Shown: piece by piece, positions 9,388 through 17,357 of the stretch
Layout: each line of letters begins with the position of its first letter
How positions within the stretch are numbered: the stretch's first letter is position 1
Assembly: GCA_022766605.1 (NCBI GenBank)
Contig: JALEOH010000030.1
Location: 62,001-126,000 of the forward strand
Length of the DNA stretch: 64,000 nt
From: Ezakiella sp.
GTDB lineage: Bacteria; Bacillota; Clostridia; Tissierellales; Peptoniphilaceae
Reading direction: 5' to 3'
Made by a program: the position numbers and the translations under genes
Notes under the pieces: generated by a model
The model's input: the letters and a program-made list of their open reading frames with translations, nothing else
Databases searched by the model: none
What the model was told of the DNA's origin: nothing

Positions 9388-10107
9388 ATGAAAAAAACAA
9401 ATGTATTTTTATTGGTAGTTTCAATTGTGCTTGGAATATTAATTGGCATACAAGCGCGGACAATACACTATAAACAGACAATTACGACCGATGAGGGAGT
9501 TTTGAGAAGTAGAGAGCTTGCCCTTGAATTAAAAAAATCAAATGAAGAAAGGGATAGACAAAGGCAAGAGATAGAGGATTTAAATAATAAAATAAATAAA
9601 TATGAAAATGAAAATAAAAATGTTGATGGAATAACCAAGTCGTTATATGAGGATATTGATAAATATAGAAAATTATCATGTCTAACCGATGTCACAGGAG
9701 AGGGGATAATTTTAACTATAAAAGATCCAAAGCCTAATATCGATTCAACTGTTCAAGGCTCAATCGTGGATAATCCAGAGATAATATTGAGATTAATATC
9801 AGTACTCAATTCAGCAGATGCAGAGGCGATTTCAATAAATGGTCAAAGGGTCTCGTCTTATACTGAGGTTGAAAGAGCGGGTAATCATTTGGTTATAAAT
9901 GGCGCTAATATTTCATCTCCAATAATAATAAAATCAATAGGCGATAATAACACTTTAATTCCAGCTCTAACCATGAAAACTGGTGTTGTAGATACTTTGA
10001 AAAAATATTCATATGAAGTAATAATATCGGCGGAGAAGGAAGTGCTCGTTGAAAAGCTAAACCAAAAGAAAGAGTTTAAGCACGCGGAGACAGTTGATGA
10101 AAAATAA
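9388..10107 (+). CDS. DUF881 family protein, copy 1
   Basis: This 239-residue DUF881 protein has a signal-anchor helix near residues 4-22, a charged coiled-coil segment (about 35-85) and a C-terminal alpha/beta domain containing TGEGIILTI and AEAISINGQR. The family is typical of Gram-positive division clusters next to sbp and ftsZ, and its biochemical role is not established. ATG 9388 begins 1 nt after the ftsQ stop. The frame is also open to an upstream TTG at 9376, which I consider unlikely. Confidence 0.85.
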   Translation: MKKTNVFLLVVSIVLGILIGIQARTIHYKQTITTDEGVLRSRELALELKKSNEERDRQRQEIEDLNNKINKYENENKNVDGITKSLYEDIDKYRKLSCLTDVTGEGIILTIKDPKPNIDSTVQGSIVDNPEIILRLISVLNSADAEAISINGQRVSSYTEVERAGNHLVINGANISSPIIIKSIGDNNTLIPALTMKTGVVDTLKKYSYEVIISAEKEVLVEKLNQKKEFKHAETVDEK

Positions 10108-10756
10108 ATTTTTGATATTTTTTCTCACAATTACCACTGGAGTATTGCTTGGAATATCATTGAAAACCAAGTCGTCGATAATTAGCTCTCCAATATCGTC
10201 AGAGGTAGAAGATTATAGACGGGAATTGCTATCGACAAGAGAGCAGATTAAAGTAAATAATGAGATATTGGATGATTTAAGACAAAGAGCAAGTGAGATT
10301 GATGAAAATCTCGACCAAGACGAATTGAATTCTAAGCTTGAAGAAGAGATATCCTATTTAAAAAAACTTTCAGCCTCAACCGATGTAGTAGGAGAAGGCA
10401 TAATAATTACTCTTGATGATAGTAAAGATAAAGTGCTTTCTGGGACAAATTTTGGGATAATTCACGACATCGATATATTAAATATCATAAATGAATTAAA
10501 GATATATAATGCAGAAGCCATATCGATCAATGATATTAGACTAAATGGCCTATCCGATATTAAATGTGGTGGACCAATAATAAGAATTGATGGAAAGTCC
10601 AGCTCGATTCCATTTATAATTAAGGCGATTGGAGATAAGGACATATTAATGACAAGTGCAAGCGCAAGCAATTCCTATCTCAGCTTGCTTAAAGATATTT
10701 ATAAAGTTGAAATAAAAATTGAAGAATCAAATAGTATTTTAATTCCAAAAAAATAA
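10097..10756 (+). CDS. DUF881 family protein, copy 2
   Basis: This second, tandem DUF881 protein (219 residues) has the same plan: an N-terminal membrane anchor, a coiled coil and a C-terminal domain with GEGIIITLDD and AEAISINDIR. It overlaps copy 1 by 11 bp. The two copies are clearly related but divergent, consistent with an old duplication. A role at the division site is inferred only from the neighbours. Confidence 0.85.
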   Translation: MKNKFLIFFLTITTGVLLGISLKTKSSIISSPISSEVEDYRRELLSTREQIKVNNEILDDLRQRASEIDENLDQDELNSKLEEEISYLKKLSASTDVVGEGIIITLDDSKDKVLSGTNFGIIHDIDILNIINELKIYNAEAISINDIRLNGLSDIKCGGPIIRIDGKSSSIPFIIKAIGDKDILMTSASASNSYLSLLKDIYKVEIKIEESNSILIPKK

Positions 10757-10765
10757 GGGGGATAC

Positions 10766-11095
10766 ATGTTAATAGTCATAGTAGGATTGATAGTTGGACT
10801 TTTAATTGGACTGATATTGCCGTACACTTACAACACAGTTTATTCACTATATATATCGGTTATAATACTGGCTTCTTTGGACTCTGTGTTTGGAGGACTA
10901 AATGCAAATCTTCAAAAAAAGTTTGATCCAAAGATATTCATTTCAGGATTTATTGGAAATACAGTGATAGCAGTTATATTGACGTTATTTGGTGAAAGAG
11001 TAGGAGTGCCGATGTATTATGCGACTATAGTCGTATTTGGCAGTAGAATATTTAATAACTTTGCAGAAATTAGAAGAATTTTAATAAAAAAGTAG
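10766..11095 (+). CDS. sbp: Small basic protein Sbp (DUF1290)
   Basis: This 109-residue polytopic membrane protein belongs to the small basic protein family usually found immediately upstream of ftsZ in Firmicutes. Four hydrophobic segments are visible, and the C-terminus is basic (RRILIKK). AGGGGG precedes the ATG. Its function is unknown. Order and spacing match the canonical DUF881-sbp-ftsZ arrangement. Confidence 0.87.
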   Translation: MLIVIVGLIVGLLIGLILPYTYNTVYSLYISVIILASLDSVFGGLNANLQKKFDPKIFISGFIGNTVIAVILTLFGERVGVPMYYATIVVFGSRIFNNFAEIRRILIKK

Positions 11096-11112
11096 CACAA
11101 ATAGAAGTGTTT

Positions 11113-11122
11113 GTGGTATAAT
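11113..11122 (+). promoter_or_regulatory. Extended -10 promoter for ftsZ
   Basis: TATAAT at 11117-11122 is preceded by TGTGG, an extended -10 element. No good -35 is visible 17 bp upstream. It lies between sbp and ftsZ, so ftsZ probably has its own transcript in addition to operon read-through. Confidence 0.6.
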
Positions 11123-11148
11123 AGATATAAGTATTATAGGGGGAGATT

Positions 11149-12201
11149 ATGATCGATTTTGAAATGGACGTTGACAAATTTGCTAAGATCAAAGTAATTG
11201 GTGTTGGCGGAGGCGGAAACAACGCAGTAAACCGTATGATTGAATGTGGTGTTAAGGGAGTAGAATTTGTTGCCCTTAATACAGACCGCCAAGCTCTTCA
11301 AACGAGTAAGGCCGAAACGAGAGTCCAACTTGGAGATAAAATCACCAAGGGACTAGGTGCAGGTGCAAATCCAAGCATAGGTGCGCAGGCTGCAATGGAA
11401 AATAAAGAAGAGATTATTGAAAATCTTAGAGGAGCCGACATGGTCTTCATCGCTAGTGGAATGGGTGGAGGTACTGGTACAGGTGCTGCACCTGTAGTTG
11501 CAGAGCTTGCCAAGGAGATGGGCATATTGACAGTTGGTGTCGTAACAAAGCCATTTACTTTTGAAGGTAGGCAGAGAATGAAAAATGCCGAAAATGGCAT
11601 TGCTGAACTAAAGATGAAGGTGGATACTTTAGTTATTATTCCAAATGACAAACTACTTCAAATTGCTGAGAAGAAGACAACTATGAAAGAGGCCTTTATG
11701 ATGGCTGATGATGTATTAAGACAAGGCATTCAAGGCATATCTGATTTGATATCAGTTCCAAACTTGATCAATCTTGACTTTGCAGATGTAAAGACGATTA
11801 TGCAAGACCAAGGCATTGCTCATATGGGCATCGGCTTTGCACAAGGAGACAATAGAGCAACCGAGGCTGCAAAACTTGCAATTGAAAGTCCACTACTTGA
11901 AACTTCAATTGAAGGCGCAAAGTCTGTTCTTATCAACATCACTGGCTCTGAAGATTTGGGTATGTTAGAGCTTAATGAAGCATCAGATTTCATTAGACAA
12001 TCTGTTGACCCAGAGGCAAATATCATCTTTGGTGCTGGTATTGATGAATCCTTAGGAGATTCTATTAAGATCACTGTAATCGCAACCGAATTTGAAGGAG
12101 TTGCTGCTAAGGATCTAGAAGAAGAGCAAGAGGAGAAGGAAGATAAGGAAGAACAAAAAGATCCTTGGAACCTAGACATTCCACCATTTTTAAGAGGATA
12201 G
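11149..12201 (+). CDS. ftsZ: Cell division protein FtsZ
   Basis: FtsZ is the tubulin-like GTPase that forms the Z-ring. The 350-residue protein has the N-terminal [13 protein letters not shown] loop and the tubulin signature [10 protein letters not shown] near residue 105. An acidic linker leads to the conserved C-terminal tail DIPPFLRG, which binds membrane anchors such as FtsA or SepF; FtsA is not in this cluster. Codon use is richer in C-ending codons than in its neighbours, as expected for an abundant protein. Confidence 0.98.
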   Translation: MIDFEMDVDKFAKIKVIGVGGGGNNAVNRMIECGVKGVEFVALNTDRQALQTSKAETRVQLGDKITKGLGAGANPSIGAQAAMENKEEIIENLRGADMVFIASGMGGGTGTGAAPVVAELAKEMGILTVGVVTKPFTFEGRQRMKNAENGIAELKMKVDTLVIIPNDKLLQIAEKKTTMKEAFMMADDVLRQGIQGISDLISVPNLINLDFADVKTIMQDQGIAHMGIGFAQGDNRATEAAKLAIESPLLETSIEGAKSVLINITGSEDLGMLELNEASDFIRQSVDPEANIIFGAGIDESLGDSIKITVIATEFEGVAAKDLEEEQEEKEDKEEQKDPWNLDIPPFLRG

Positions 12202-12208
12202 GATTATT

Positions 12209-12259
12209 GCGTCAATGATATGGAAACTTTTTGTTTTCATAATATTGACGCTTTTTATT
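12209..12259 (+). terminator. Terminator after ftsZ
   Basis: A long hairpin pairs GCGTCAAT with ATTGACGC and, inside it, ATGGAAAC with GTTTTCAT. A T-rich tract follows from 12252. It closes the division/cell-wall operon. Confidence 0.85.
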
Positions 12260-12283
12260 TTTTATTAGAATTAAGGAGAATTT

Positions 12284-12760
12284 ATGTATTGCAATAAGTG
12301 CGGGAGTCTTAACTCAAAAGTAATAGATAGCAGACAATCGGATGATGGAAAGACAATCAAAAGAAGGCGTGAATGTGTTGATTGTGGAGCCAGATTTACT
12401 ACATTTGAAAAAATTGAAGATACGCCACTATTGGTAACAAAAAGAGATGGAACAACTCAGGAGTTTAATCGTGACAAGGTATTAAAAGGCATTATACGCG
12501 CATGTGAGAAACGACCTGTAAGCATATATACTATGAATAAAATTGTGGATCTCACCGAAAGAGAACTTAGAAACTCACTTGATGCACAAGTATCGACATC
12601 TATGATTGGAGATATTGTAATGCGAGAATTAAAAAAGGTGGATGAGGTAAGCTATGTACGATTTGCAAGCGTTTATCGTTCATTTAAGGATTCACAGAGT
12701 TTTTTAGAGGAAATTAAGGCAATGATGGAGGATAAGAATAGTGACAGTGACAAAAACTAA
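12284..12760 (+). CDS. nrdR: Transcriptional repressor NrdR
   Basis: NrdR senses ATP/dATP and represses ribonucleotide reductase genes. The 158-residue protein has an N-terminal zinc ribbon (CNKCGS at residue 3 and CVDCGARF near 31) followed by an ATP-cone domain beginning around residue 48. Length and domain order are standard. No ribonucleotide reductase gene lies in this window. The end overlaps the next gene by 20 bp. Confidence 0.96.
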   Translation: MYCNKCGSLNSKVIDSRQSDDGKTIKRRRECVDCGARFTTFEKIEDTPLLVTKRDGTTQEFNRDKVLKGIIRACEKRPVSIYTMNKIVDLTERELRNSLDAQVSTSMIGDIVMRELKKVDEVSYVRFASVYRSFKDSQSFLEEIKAMMEDKNSDSDKN

Positions 12761-13562
12761 ATTGATCGCCTTTGATATGGATGGAACTCTTTTAAACAGC
12801 AAACATGAGATAACTGAAAATACTAAAAAAGCTTTAATAAAACTATATCAAGACGGCATGAAACTTGCTTTTATTACTGGGAGAGTTTTTATTAGTCCAG
12901 TAAAATATGCTGAACTATTGAATTTAGATATTACTATTGCAAGCACCAATGGCGCATTGATTAGAGATGAAAAAGGGGAGATCTTTTATAAAAAAACCAT
13001 AGATAAAGATGAACTAATACTTGCATTAAATTTGCTTGAAGAAGAAGGATCCTATTTTCACCTATATCCAATCGATGGATTAATTACCCCATATAAAGAT
13101 AGTCCTAATGCTACAAATAGAGGACGCATGCCAAGGGGGTATGACGATCTACTGAAGGTTAGAATAATGAATTTTGACGAAATGAGTTCGATTGATGAGG
13201 ATATTTTTAAAATAATAATTATAGAGGAAGAAGATAAAAAAAGGCTTGCATTTAGAAAAAAATTAGGTCAAAATGGCATTTTTAATTCATCTTCGTGGAT
13301 AAATAATATAGAAATTACAAATAGGCTGGCTAATAAAAAAATTGCCATCGAAGAAATTGCCGATCGTTATGGGCTAAGTCTTGATGAAATAATGGTCTTT
13401 GGTGATAATGAAAACGATATTCCGATGATAAATGAAGCAGGGATTGGATTTTTGATGGGAAATGCACCAGAAAATGTTAAGAAGATGACTAACTGTGAAG
13501 TTATCGGTAACAACAACGATGAGGGGGTTTATAATAAACTAAAGGAGTTATTTAATTGTTAA
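12741..13562 (+). CDS. Cof-type HAD-IIB family phosphatase
   Basis: This 273-residue HAD hydrolase has motif I DMDGTLL near residue 12, which carries the nucleophile Asp, and motif IV GDNENDIPM near residue 222. The cap between them is the IIB type. Such proteins dephosphorylate sugar phosphates, nucleotides or flavin-related compounds, and the substrate cannot be told from sequence. GTG 12741 or GTG 12747 are the possible starts; both lie inside the 3' end of nrdR. Confidence 0.88.
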   Translation: MTVTKTKLIAFDMDGTLLNSKHEITENTKKALIKLYQDGMKLAFITGRVFISPVKYAELLNLDITIASTNGALIRDEKGEIFYKKTIDKDELILALNLLEEEGSYFHLYPIDGLITPYKDSPNATNRGRMPRGYDDLLKVRIMNFDEMSSIDEDIFKIIIIEEEDKKRLAFRKKLGQNGIFNSSSWINNIEITNRLANKKIAIEEIADRYGLSLDEIMVFGDNENDIPMINEAGIGFLMGNAPENVKKMTNCEVIGNNNDEGVYNKLKELFNC

Positions 13563-14023
13563 ATATAGTTTTACACGAGCCGGAAATTCCACATAATACC
13601 GGGGCAATTGCAAGGACATGCGCACTCACAAATACAAGACTTCATTTAATAAAGCCGCTTGGCTTTGAGCTTAGTGATAAGTATTTAAAAAGAACAGGAC
13701 TTGATTATTGGCCTCTTGTCGACCTTACGATATATGAAAACTTTGAAGATTTTAAAGAAAAAAATCCAGATGGAAGATATTTTTTGGCAACTACAAAGGC
13801 AACTAAATATTATCATGATATTCAATATAAGGATAATGATTTTTTAATTTTTGGTAAAGAAACCAAGGGATTGCCTCAAGAAATTAGGGACGAGTATCAC
13901 GATTATGGAATAAAAATTCCAATGATTCCCGAGATAAAAAGAAGCTTAAATCTTGCAAACTCAGCTAATATAGTTCTTTATGAGGCCTTAAGACAGTTAA
14001 ATTTTCCATTTTTAAATCATTAA
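13556..14023 (+). CDS. trmL: tRNA (cytidine(34)-2'-O)-methyltransferase TrmL
   Basis: This SPOUT-fold methyltransferase 2'-O-methylates the wobble position of tRNA-Leu isoacceptors. The 155-residue protein opens with the family-typical LNIVLHEPEIPHNTG and ends with the knot region IPMIPEIKRSLNLANSANI. It starts with TTG 13556, overlapping the previous stop, with AAAGGAG upstream. The length is that of the minimal single-domain family. Confidence 0.92.
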   Translation: MLNIVLHEPEIPHNTGAIARTCALTNTRLHLIKPLGFELSDKYLKRTGLDYWPLVDLTIYENFEDFKEKNPDGRYFLATTKATKYYHDIQYKDNDFLIFGKETKGLPQEIRDEYHDYGIKIPMIPEIKRSLNLANSANIVLYEALRQLNFPFLNH

Positions 14024-14097
14024 AAAAGCTTTACTTTTATATTAAATATAGTTAGAATATAGATATAGAATAGTTAATGAAATAGAAGAGGTAATTT

Positions 14098-15711
14098 ATG
14101 GAAATCGCAATGCAAGTAATATGTGGATTAGGACTATTTATTTACGGAATGAATCTTATGGGAGAAGGTCTACAAAAAGCCGCTGGAACTAAACTAAAGG
14201 CAATTGTAGGCGCTCTTACCAAGTCTACATTAAGAGGAATCGTAGTTGGCGCTTTGGTAACTGCAATAATTCAAAGTAGCTCGGCAACTACAGTTATGGT
14301 AGTTGGCTTTGTAAATGCTGGCATAATGACATTAAAGCAAGCATTTGGCGTAATCATGGGGGCAAATATCGGCACCACCATGACTGGTATTATTATAGCT
14401 CTCAATATAAGCAAATATGCACCATTATTAGTTGGCGTGGGGACGCTATTATTTTTAATATCCAAAACAAAATTGACCAAGGCAGTCGGAGAGGCTGTGC
14501 TTGGTTTTGGTTTGCTATTTTTAGGGATGCTTACTATGGAGGGAGGTCTTAGGCCGCTTGGAGAAAGTCCAATTTTTTCAAATATGATGGCAACACTAAA
14601 TTCACCTCTGCTAGGCCTTATGGTTGGTTTTTTGGTGACGGCCATTGTACAAAGCTCCTCAGCGGTAATTGGAATTATACAGGCTCTTGGACTTCAAGGA
14701 CTGATATCAATTGGTCAAGCCTTTCCAATTCTACTAGGCTCCAATATAGGCTCAACGATGACAGCTGTTTTAAGTTCGGTTGGTGCTCATAGAACTGCAA
14801 AACGAGCTGCCCTTATACACTTTTTATTCAATTTTATAGGCTCAATAATATTTTTAATATTATTTGTATTTTTAAGGGCTCCTTTTGTCCATTTTATGGA
14901 GAGCGTTTTCCCGAGCCTGCCTGCCCAGATAGCTATGAGTCACTTGGGATTTAACACCATAAATACAATTTTAATGTATCCTTTTGCAGATAAATTGGTT
15001 AGTGCTGCTGAAAAAATCATCCCTGGAGTGGATGGAGATAACGATAGCACAATTCATTTAGACGAAAGATTATTAAAAACACCATCTATTGCTCTTGGTC
15101 AAGCTTTGAGCGAAATAAAGAGAATGGCAGGGCTCGCGGAACAAAGTTTAAGGGAATCCCATGCATTAATATTAGAGGGAAGAGTAGAAAATTATAATAA
15201 AATAATGGAAAGAGAACTATTGATCAATGCCATGCAAAAAGAAATAACAGGCTATTTAATCGAACTTGGAAATGCTCCTATAAGCGATGTAGAAAGAATT
15301 GAAGTAGATGATTTGCTATATATGATAAGCGATATTGAAAGAGTAGGAGACCATGTAAAAAATATTTGTGAATTGCAAGACGATATTGAAAGTGAAAGAA
15401 TAGTGTTCTCGGAATTGGGTATAAAAGAAATGGAAGAGATGTTTGTTGCATGTGAAAAGATATTTCCGCTTGCAGTAAGGTCTTTTGTTGAAAAAAATTT
15501 AGACGATGTGAACGAAGTCTTTACACTTGAAGATGAAGTTGACAAAATGGAAGAGGAATTTAGACTAAATCATATTAAAAGGCTTGCAAATAAATATGCC
15601 GATGCAGCTCCAGGAATAATATTTTTGGACTGCATATCTAATCTGGAAAGGATTAGCGACCACTCGAACAACATTGCAACATATGTTGCTAATAAGCATA
15701 ATTTTGAATGA
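14098..15711 (+). CDS. Na/Pi cotransporter family protein with PhoU-like domain
   Basis: This 537-residue protein is an NptA/YjbB-type sodium-phosphate cotransporter. Two inverted repeat halves each hold a QSSSA motif (near residues 60 and 184) and a following GANIGTTMT or GSNIGSTMT loop. After about residue 310 the protein becomes cytoplasmic and helical, with repeated IERISDH-type motifs of PhoU. It probably exports or balances phosphate. It stands alone between trmL and the glycine riboswitch, with no pst or phoB genes nearby. Confidence 0.9.
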   Translation: MEIAMQVICGLGLFIYGMNLMGEGLQKAAGTKLKAIVGALTKSTLRGIVVGALVTAIIQSSSATTVMVVGFVNAGIMTLKQAFGVIMGANIGTTMTGIIIALNISKYAPLLVGVGTLLFLISKTKLTKAVGEAVLGFGLLFLGMLTMEGGLRPLGESPIFSNMMATLNSPLLGLMVGFLVTAIVQSSSAVIGIIQALGLQGLISIGQAFPILLGSNIGSTMTAVLSSVGAHRTAKRAALIHFLFNFIGSIIFLILFVFLRAPFVHFMESVFPSLPAQIAMSHLGFNTINTILMYPFADKLVSAAEKIIPGVDGDNDSTIHLDERLLKTPSIALGQALSEIKRMAGLAEQSLRESHALILEGRVENYNKIMERELLINAMQKEITGYLIELGNAPISDVERIEVDDLLYMISDIERVGDHVKNICELQDDIESERIVFSELGIKEMEEMFVACEKIFPLAVRSFVEKNLDDVNEVFTLEDEVDKMEEEFRLNHIKRLANKYADAAPGIIFLDCISNLERISDHSNNIATYVANKHNFE

Positions 15712-15769
15712 TACAAAAGTGTCAAAGATAATTAAAATAAAATAATTTTTAAAAAAGCTTAAAAAAGTG

Positions 15770-15797
15770 TTGTTTTTATATAAAAATGTGGTATAAT
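15770..15797 (+). promoter_or_regulatory. Promoter of the glycine reductase operon
   Basis: TTGTTT (15770-15775) and TATAAT (15792-15797) are spaced by 16 bp, with a TGTGG extension directly before the -10. Transcription would start just upstream of the riboswitch. Confidence 0.75.
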
Positions 15798-15821
15798 ATA
15801 ACTGTAAGGAATATTTGCTGG

Positions 15822-15955
15822 TTGACGCTAGGCAGGAGAGACCATTCATTGGCACCGAAGGTATAATAAGTTTCTTAAAAAACTCAGGTAAAAGTACTGC
15901 TTAGAAGACAGAACTCTGGATTTTAATATTTTGAGGATCTTAAGAGTTCTTGTTT
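15822..15955 (+). ncRNA. Glycine riboswitch, single aptamer with 3' ghost hairpin
   Basis: The conserved glycine-aptamer strings are present in order: GGAGAGACC, GGCACCGAAGG, CTCAGGTAAAAG and GACAGAACTCTGGA. P1 pairs CTAGGCAG (15828-15835) with CTGCTTAG (15897-15904), with one G-U. The usual linker leads not into a second aptamer but into a hairpin pairing AGAACTCT (15910-15917) with AGAGTTCT (15943-15950). That is the layout of a type-1 singlet with a ghost aptamer. It sits between the promoter and trxB, ahead of the genes that consume glycine. An ON switch at high glycine is the likely logic. Confidence 0.88.
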
Positions 15956-15996
15956 TGGTGTAAAAGACTACTGGCATAACAATAAGGAGGAGAAAC

Positions 15997-16938
15997 GTGT
16001 ACGATATTTTGATCATTGGCGGAGGCCCAGCTGGTTTAGCAGCAGGATTATATGCCTCAAGAGCAAAATTAAAAGCTGTGATTCTCGAAAGAGAAAAGGC
16101 AGGTGGACAAATCGCTATTACTGATGAAGTTGCAAACTACCCTGGAAGCATTGAAGAAGCTAGCGGTCCATCATTAATTAAAAGAATGAAAGAACAAGCT
16201 GAAGGCTTCGGAGCTGAATTCGTTATTGATGAAGTTAAAGAATTAGAATTAGATGGTAAAGTTAAAAAAGCTATTTGCAAGGATAAAACTTATGAAGGTA
16301 AGGCAGTAATAATTGCAACAGGTGCAAGTCCAAGATATATTGGTTGCCCAGGCGAAGCTGAATTTACCGGTCGTGGAGTAAGTTATTGCGCAACTTGCGA
16401 CGCAGCATTTTTTGAAGATTTCCAAGTTTATGTAGTTGGTGGTGGTGACTCAGCACTAGAAGAAGCTATGTATCTAAGCAAATTTGCAAGACAAGTAACT
16501 GTTGTCTATAGAAAAGACAAAGAAAATATGAAGGCTGCCAAGAGCATTCAAGAAAAAGCTTTCAAAAATCCTAAGATCGATTTTATGTTTAATAAAAATG
16601 TAGTTGAAATCAAAGGCGAAGGTCTTGTAAATTCAATGATAATTGAAGATACAGTAAGTGGAGAAAGAGAAGAAATCTTTGCTGATGAAAATGACGGCAC
16701 ATTTGGAATCTTCGTATTTATTGGATTTGTTCCAAAGAACAATCTAGTAGAAGGTAAATTAAATATGGAAAATGGTTATATCGTAACTGATGATAACATG
16801 AAGACCAATATCCCTGGCGTATTTGCAGCAGGAGATAATAGATTAAAATCATTAAGACAGGTGGTTACAGCTACCGCTGACGGTGCAATTGCCGCAACAC
16901 AAGCTGAAAAATATATCGAAGAAAACTTCGAAGACTAA
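15997..16938 (+). CDS. trxB: Thioredoxin reductase (glycine reductase associated)
   Basis: This flavoprotein reduces thioredoxin with NADPH and so feeds electrons to glycine reductase. Of its 313 residues, the N-terminal FAD loop GGGPAGLAAGLYAS, the redox pair CATC (C131/C134) and the second nucleotide loop GGGDSALEEA are all visible. It starts with GTG 15997 behind GGAGGAG. As first gene of the grd operon it is under direct control of the glycine riboswitch. Confidence 0.96.
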   Translation: MYDILIIGGGPAGLAAGLYASRAKLKAVILEREKAGGQIAITDEVANYPGSIEEASGPSLIKRMKEQAEGFGAEFVIDEVKELELDGKVKKAICKDKTYEGKAVIIATGASPRYIGCPGEAEFTGRGVSYCATCDAAFFEDFQVYVVGGGDSALEEAMYLSKFARQVTVVYRKDKENMKAAKSIQEKAFKNPKIDFMFNKNVVEIKGEGLVNSMIIEDTVSGEREEIFADENDGTFGIFVFIGFVPKNNLVEGKLNMENGYIVTDDNMKTNIPGVFAAGDNRLKSLRQVVTATADGAIAATQAEKYIEENFED

Positions 16939-16953
16939 TTAAGGAGGAAGAAT

Positions 16954-17268
16954 ATGTTAGAATTAACAAAGGACAATTTCGAACAAGAAGTAAAGCAAGC
17001 AGAAGGATATGTATTAGTTGACTTTTGGGGTCAATCATGTGAACCATGCAAGGCTTTGATGCCACACATCCATGCGATGGAAGAAGACTTCAAGAATATT
17101 AAGTTCACATCATTCGACATTGGTCAAGGAAGAAGACTCGCTATTCAAGAAAAAGTTATGGGACTACCTGTAATTGCTATCTATAAGGACGGCGAGCAAA
17201 TCGATTCAAGAGTAAAAGAGGACGCAACTAAAGAAAGCGTTCGCGAAATGCTCGAAAAATACAATTAA
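16954..17268 (+). CDS. trxA: Thioredoxin of the glycine reductase system
   Basis: This 104-residue thioredoxin has active site CEPC at C29/C32, within GQSCEPCKALMP instead of the general W-C-G-P-C. Variant active sites are common in thioredoxins encoded with glycine reductase. It re-reduces the selenoprotein A/B system after each turnover, using electrons from TrxB 15 bp upstream. Confidence 0.94.
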   Translation: MLELTKDNFEQEVKQAEGYVLVDFWGQSCEPCKALMPHIHAMEEDFKNIKFTSFDIGQGRRLAIQEKVMGLPVIAIYKDGEQIDSRVKEDATKESVREMLEKYN

Positions 17269-17302
17269 ATTTAAATCTATAGGATAAATTTATTGATTTT
17301 GG

Positions 17303-17328
17303 TTTAATCTGTGAATTCACAGTTTAAA
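17303..17328. repeat. 26-bp imperfect palindrome between trxA and grdE
   Basis: The core CTGTGAATTCACAG (17309-17322) is a perfect palindrome, and the flanks TTTAA/TTTAAA extend the symmetry to 26 bp with one mismatch pair. It lies just before the grdE ribosome binding site. No T-run follows, so it is not a simple terminator. It could be an mRNA-stabilising or processing hairpin, or an operator. Confidence 0.6.
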
Positions 17329-17357
17329 TAAATAAAAATTTTTAAGGAGGTGAATTT

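Noticed and set aside
15920..15960. Second glycine aptamer
   Set aside because: The conserved aptamer core strings are absent; only a hairpin is present, consistent with a ghost aptamer.
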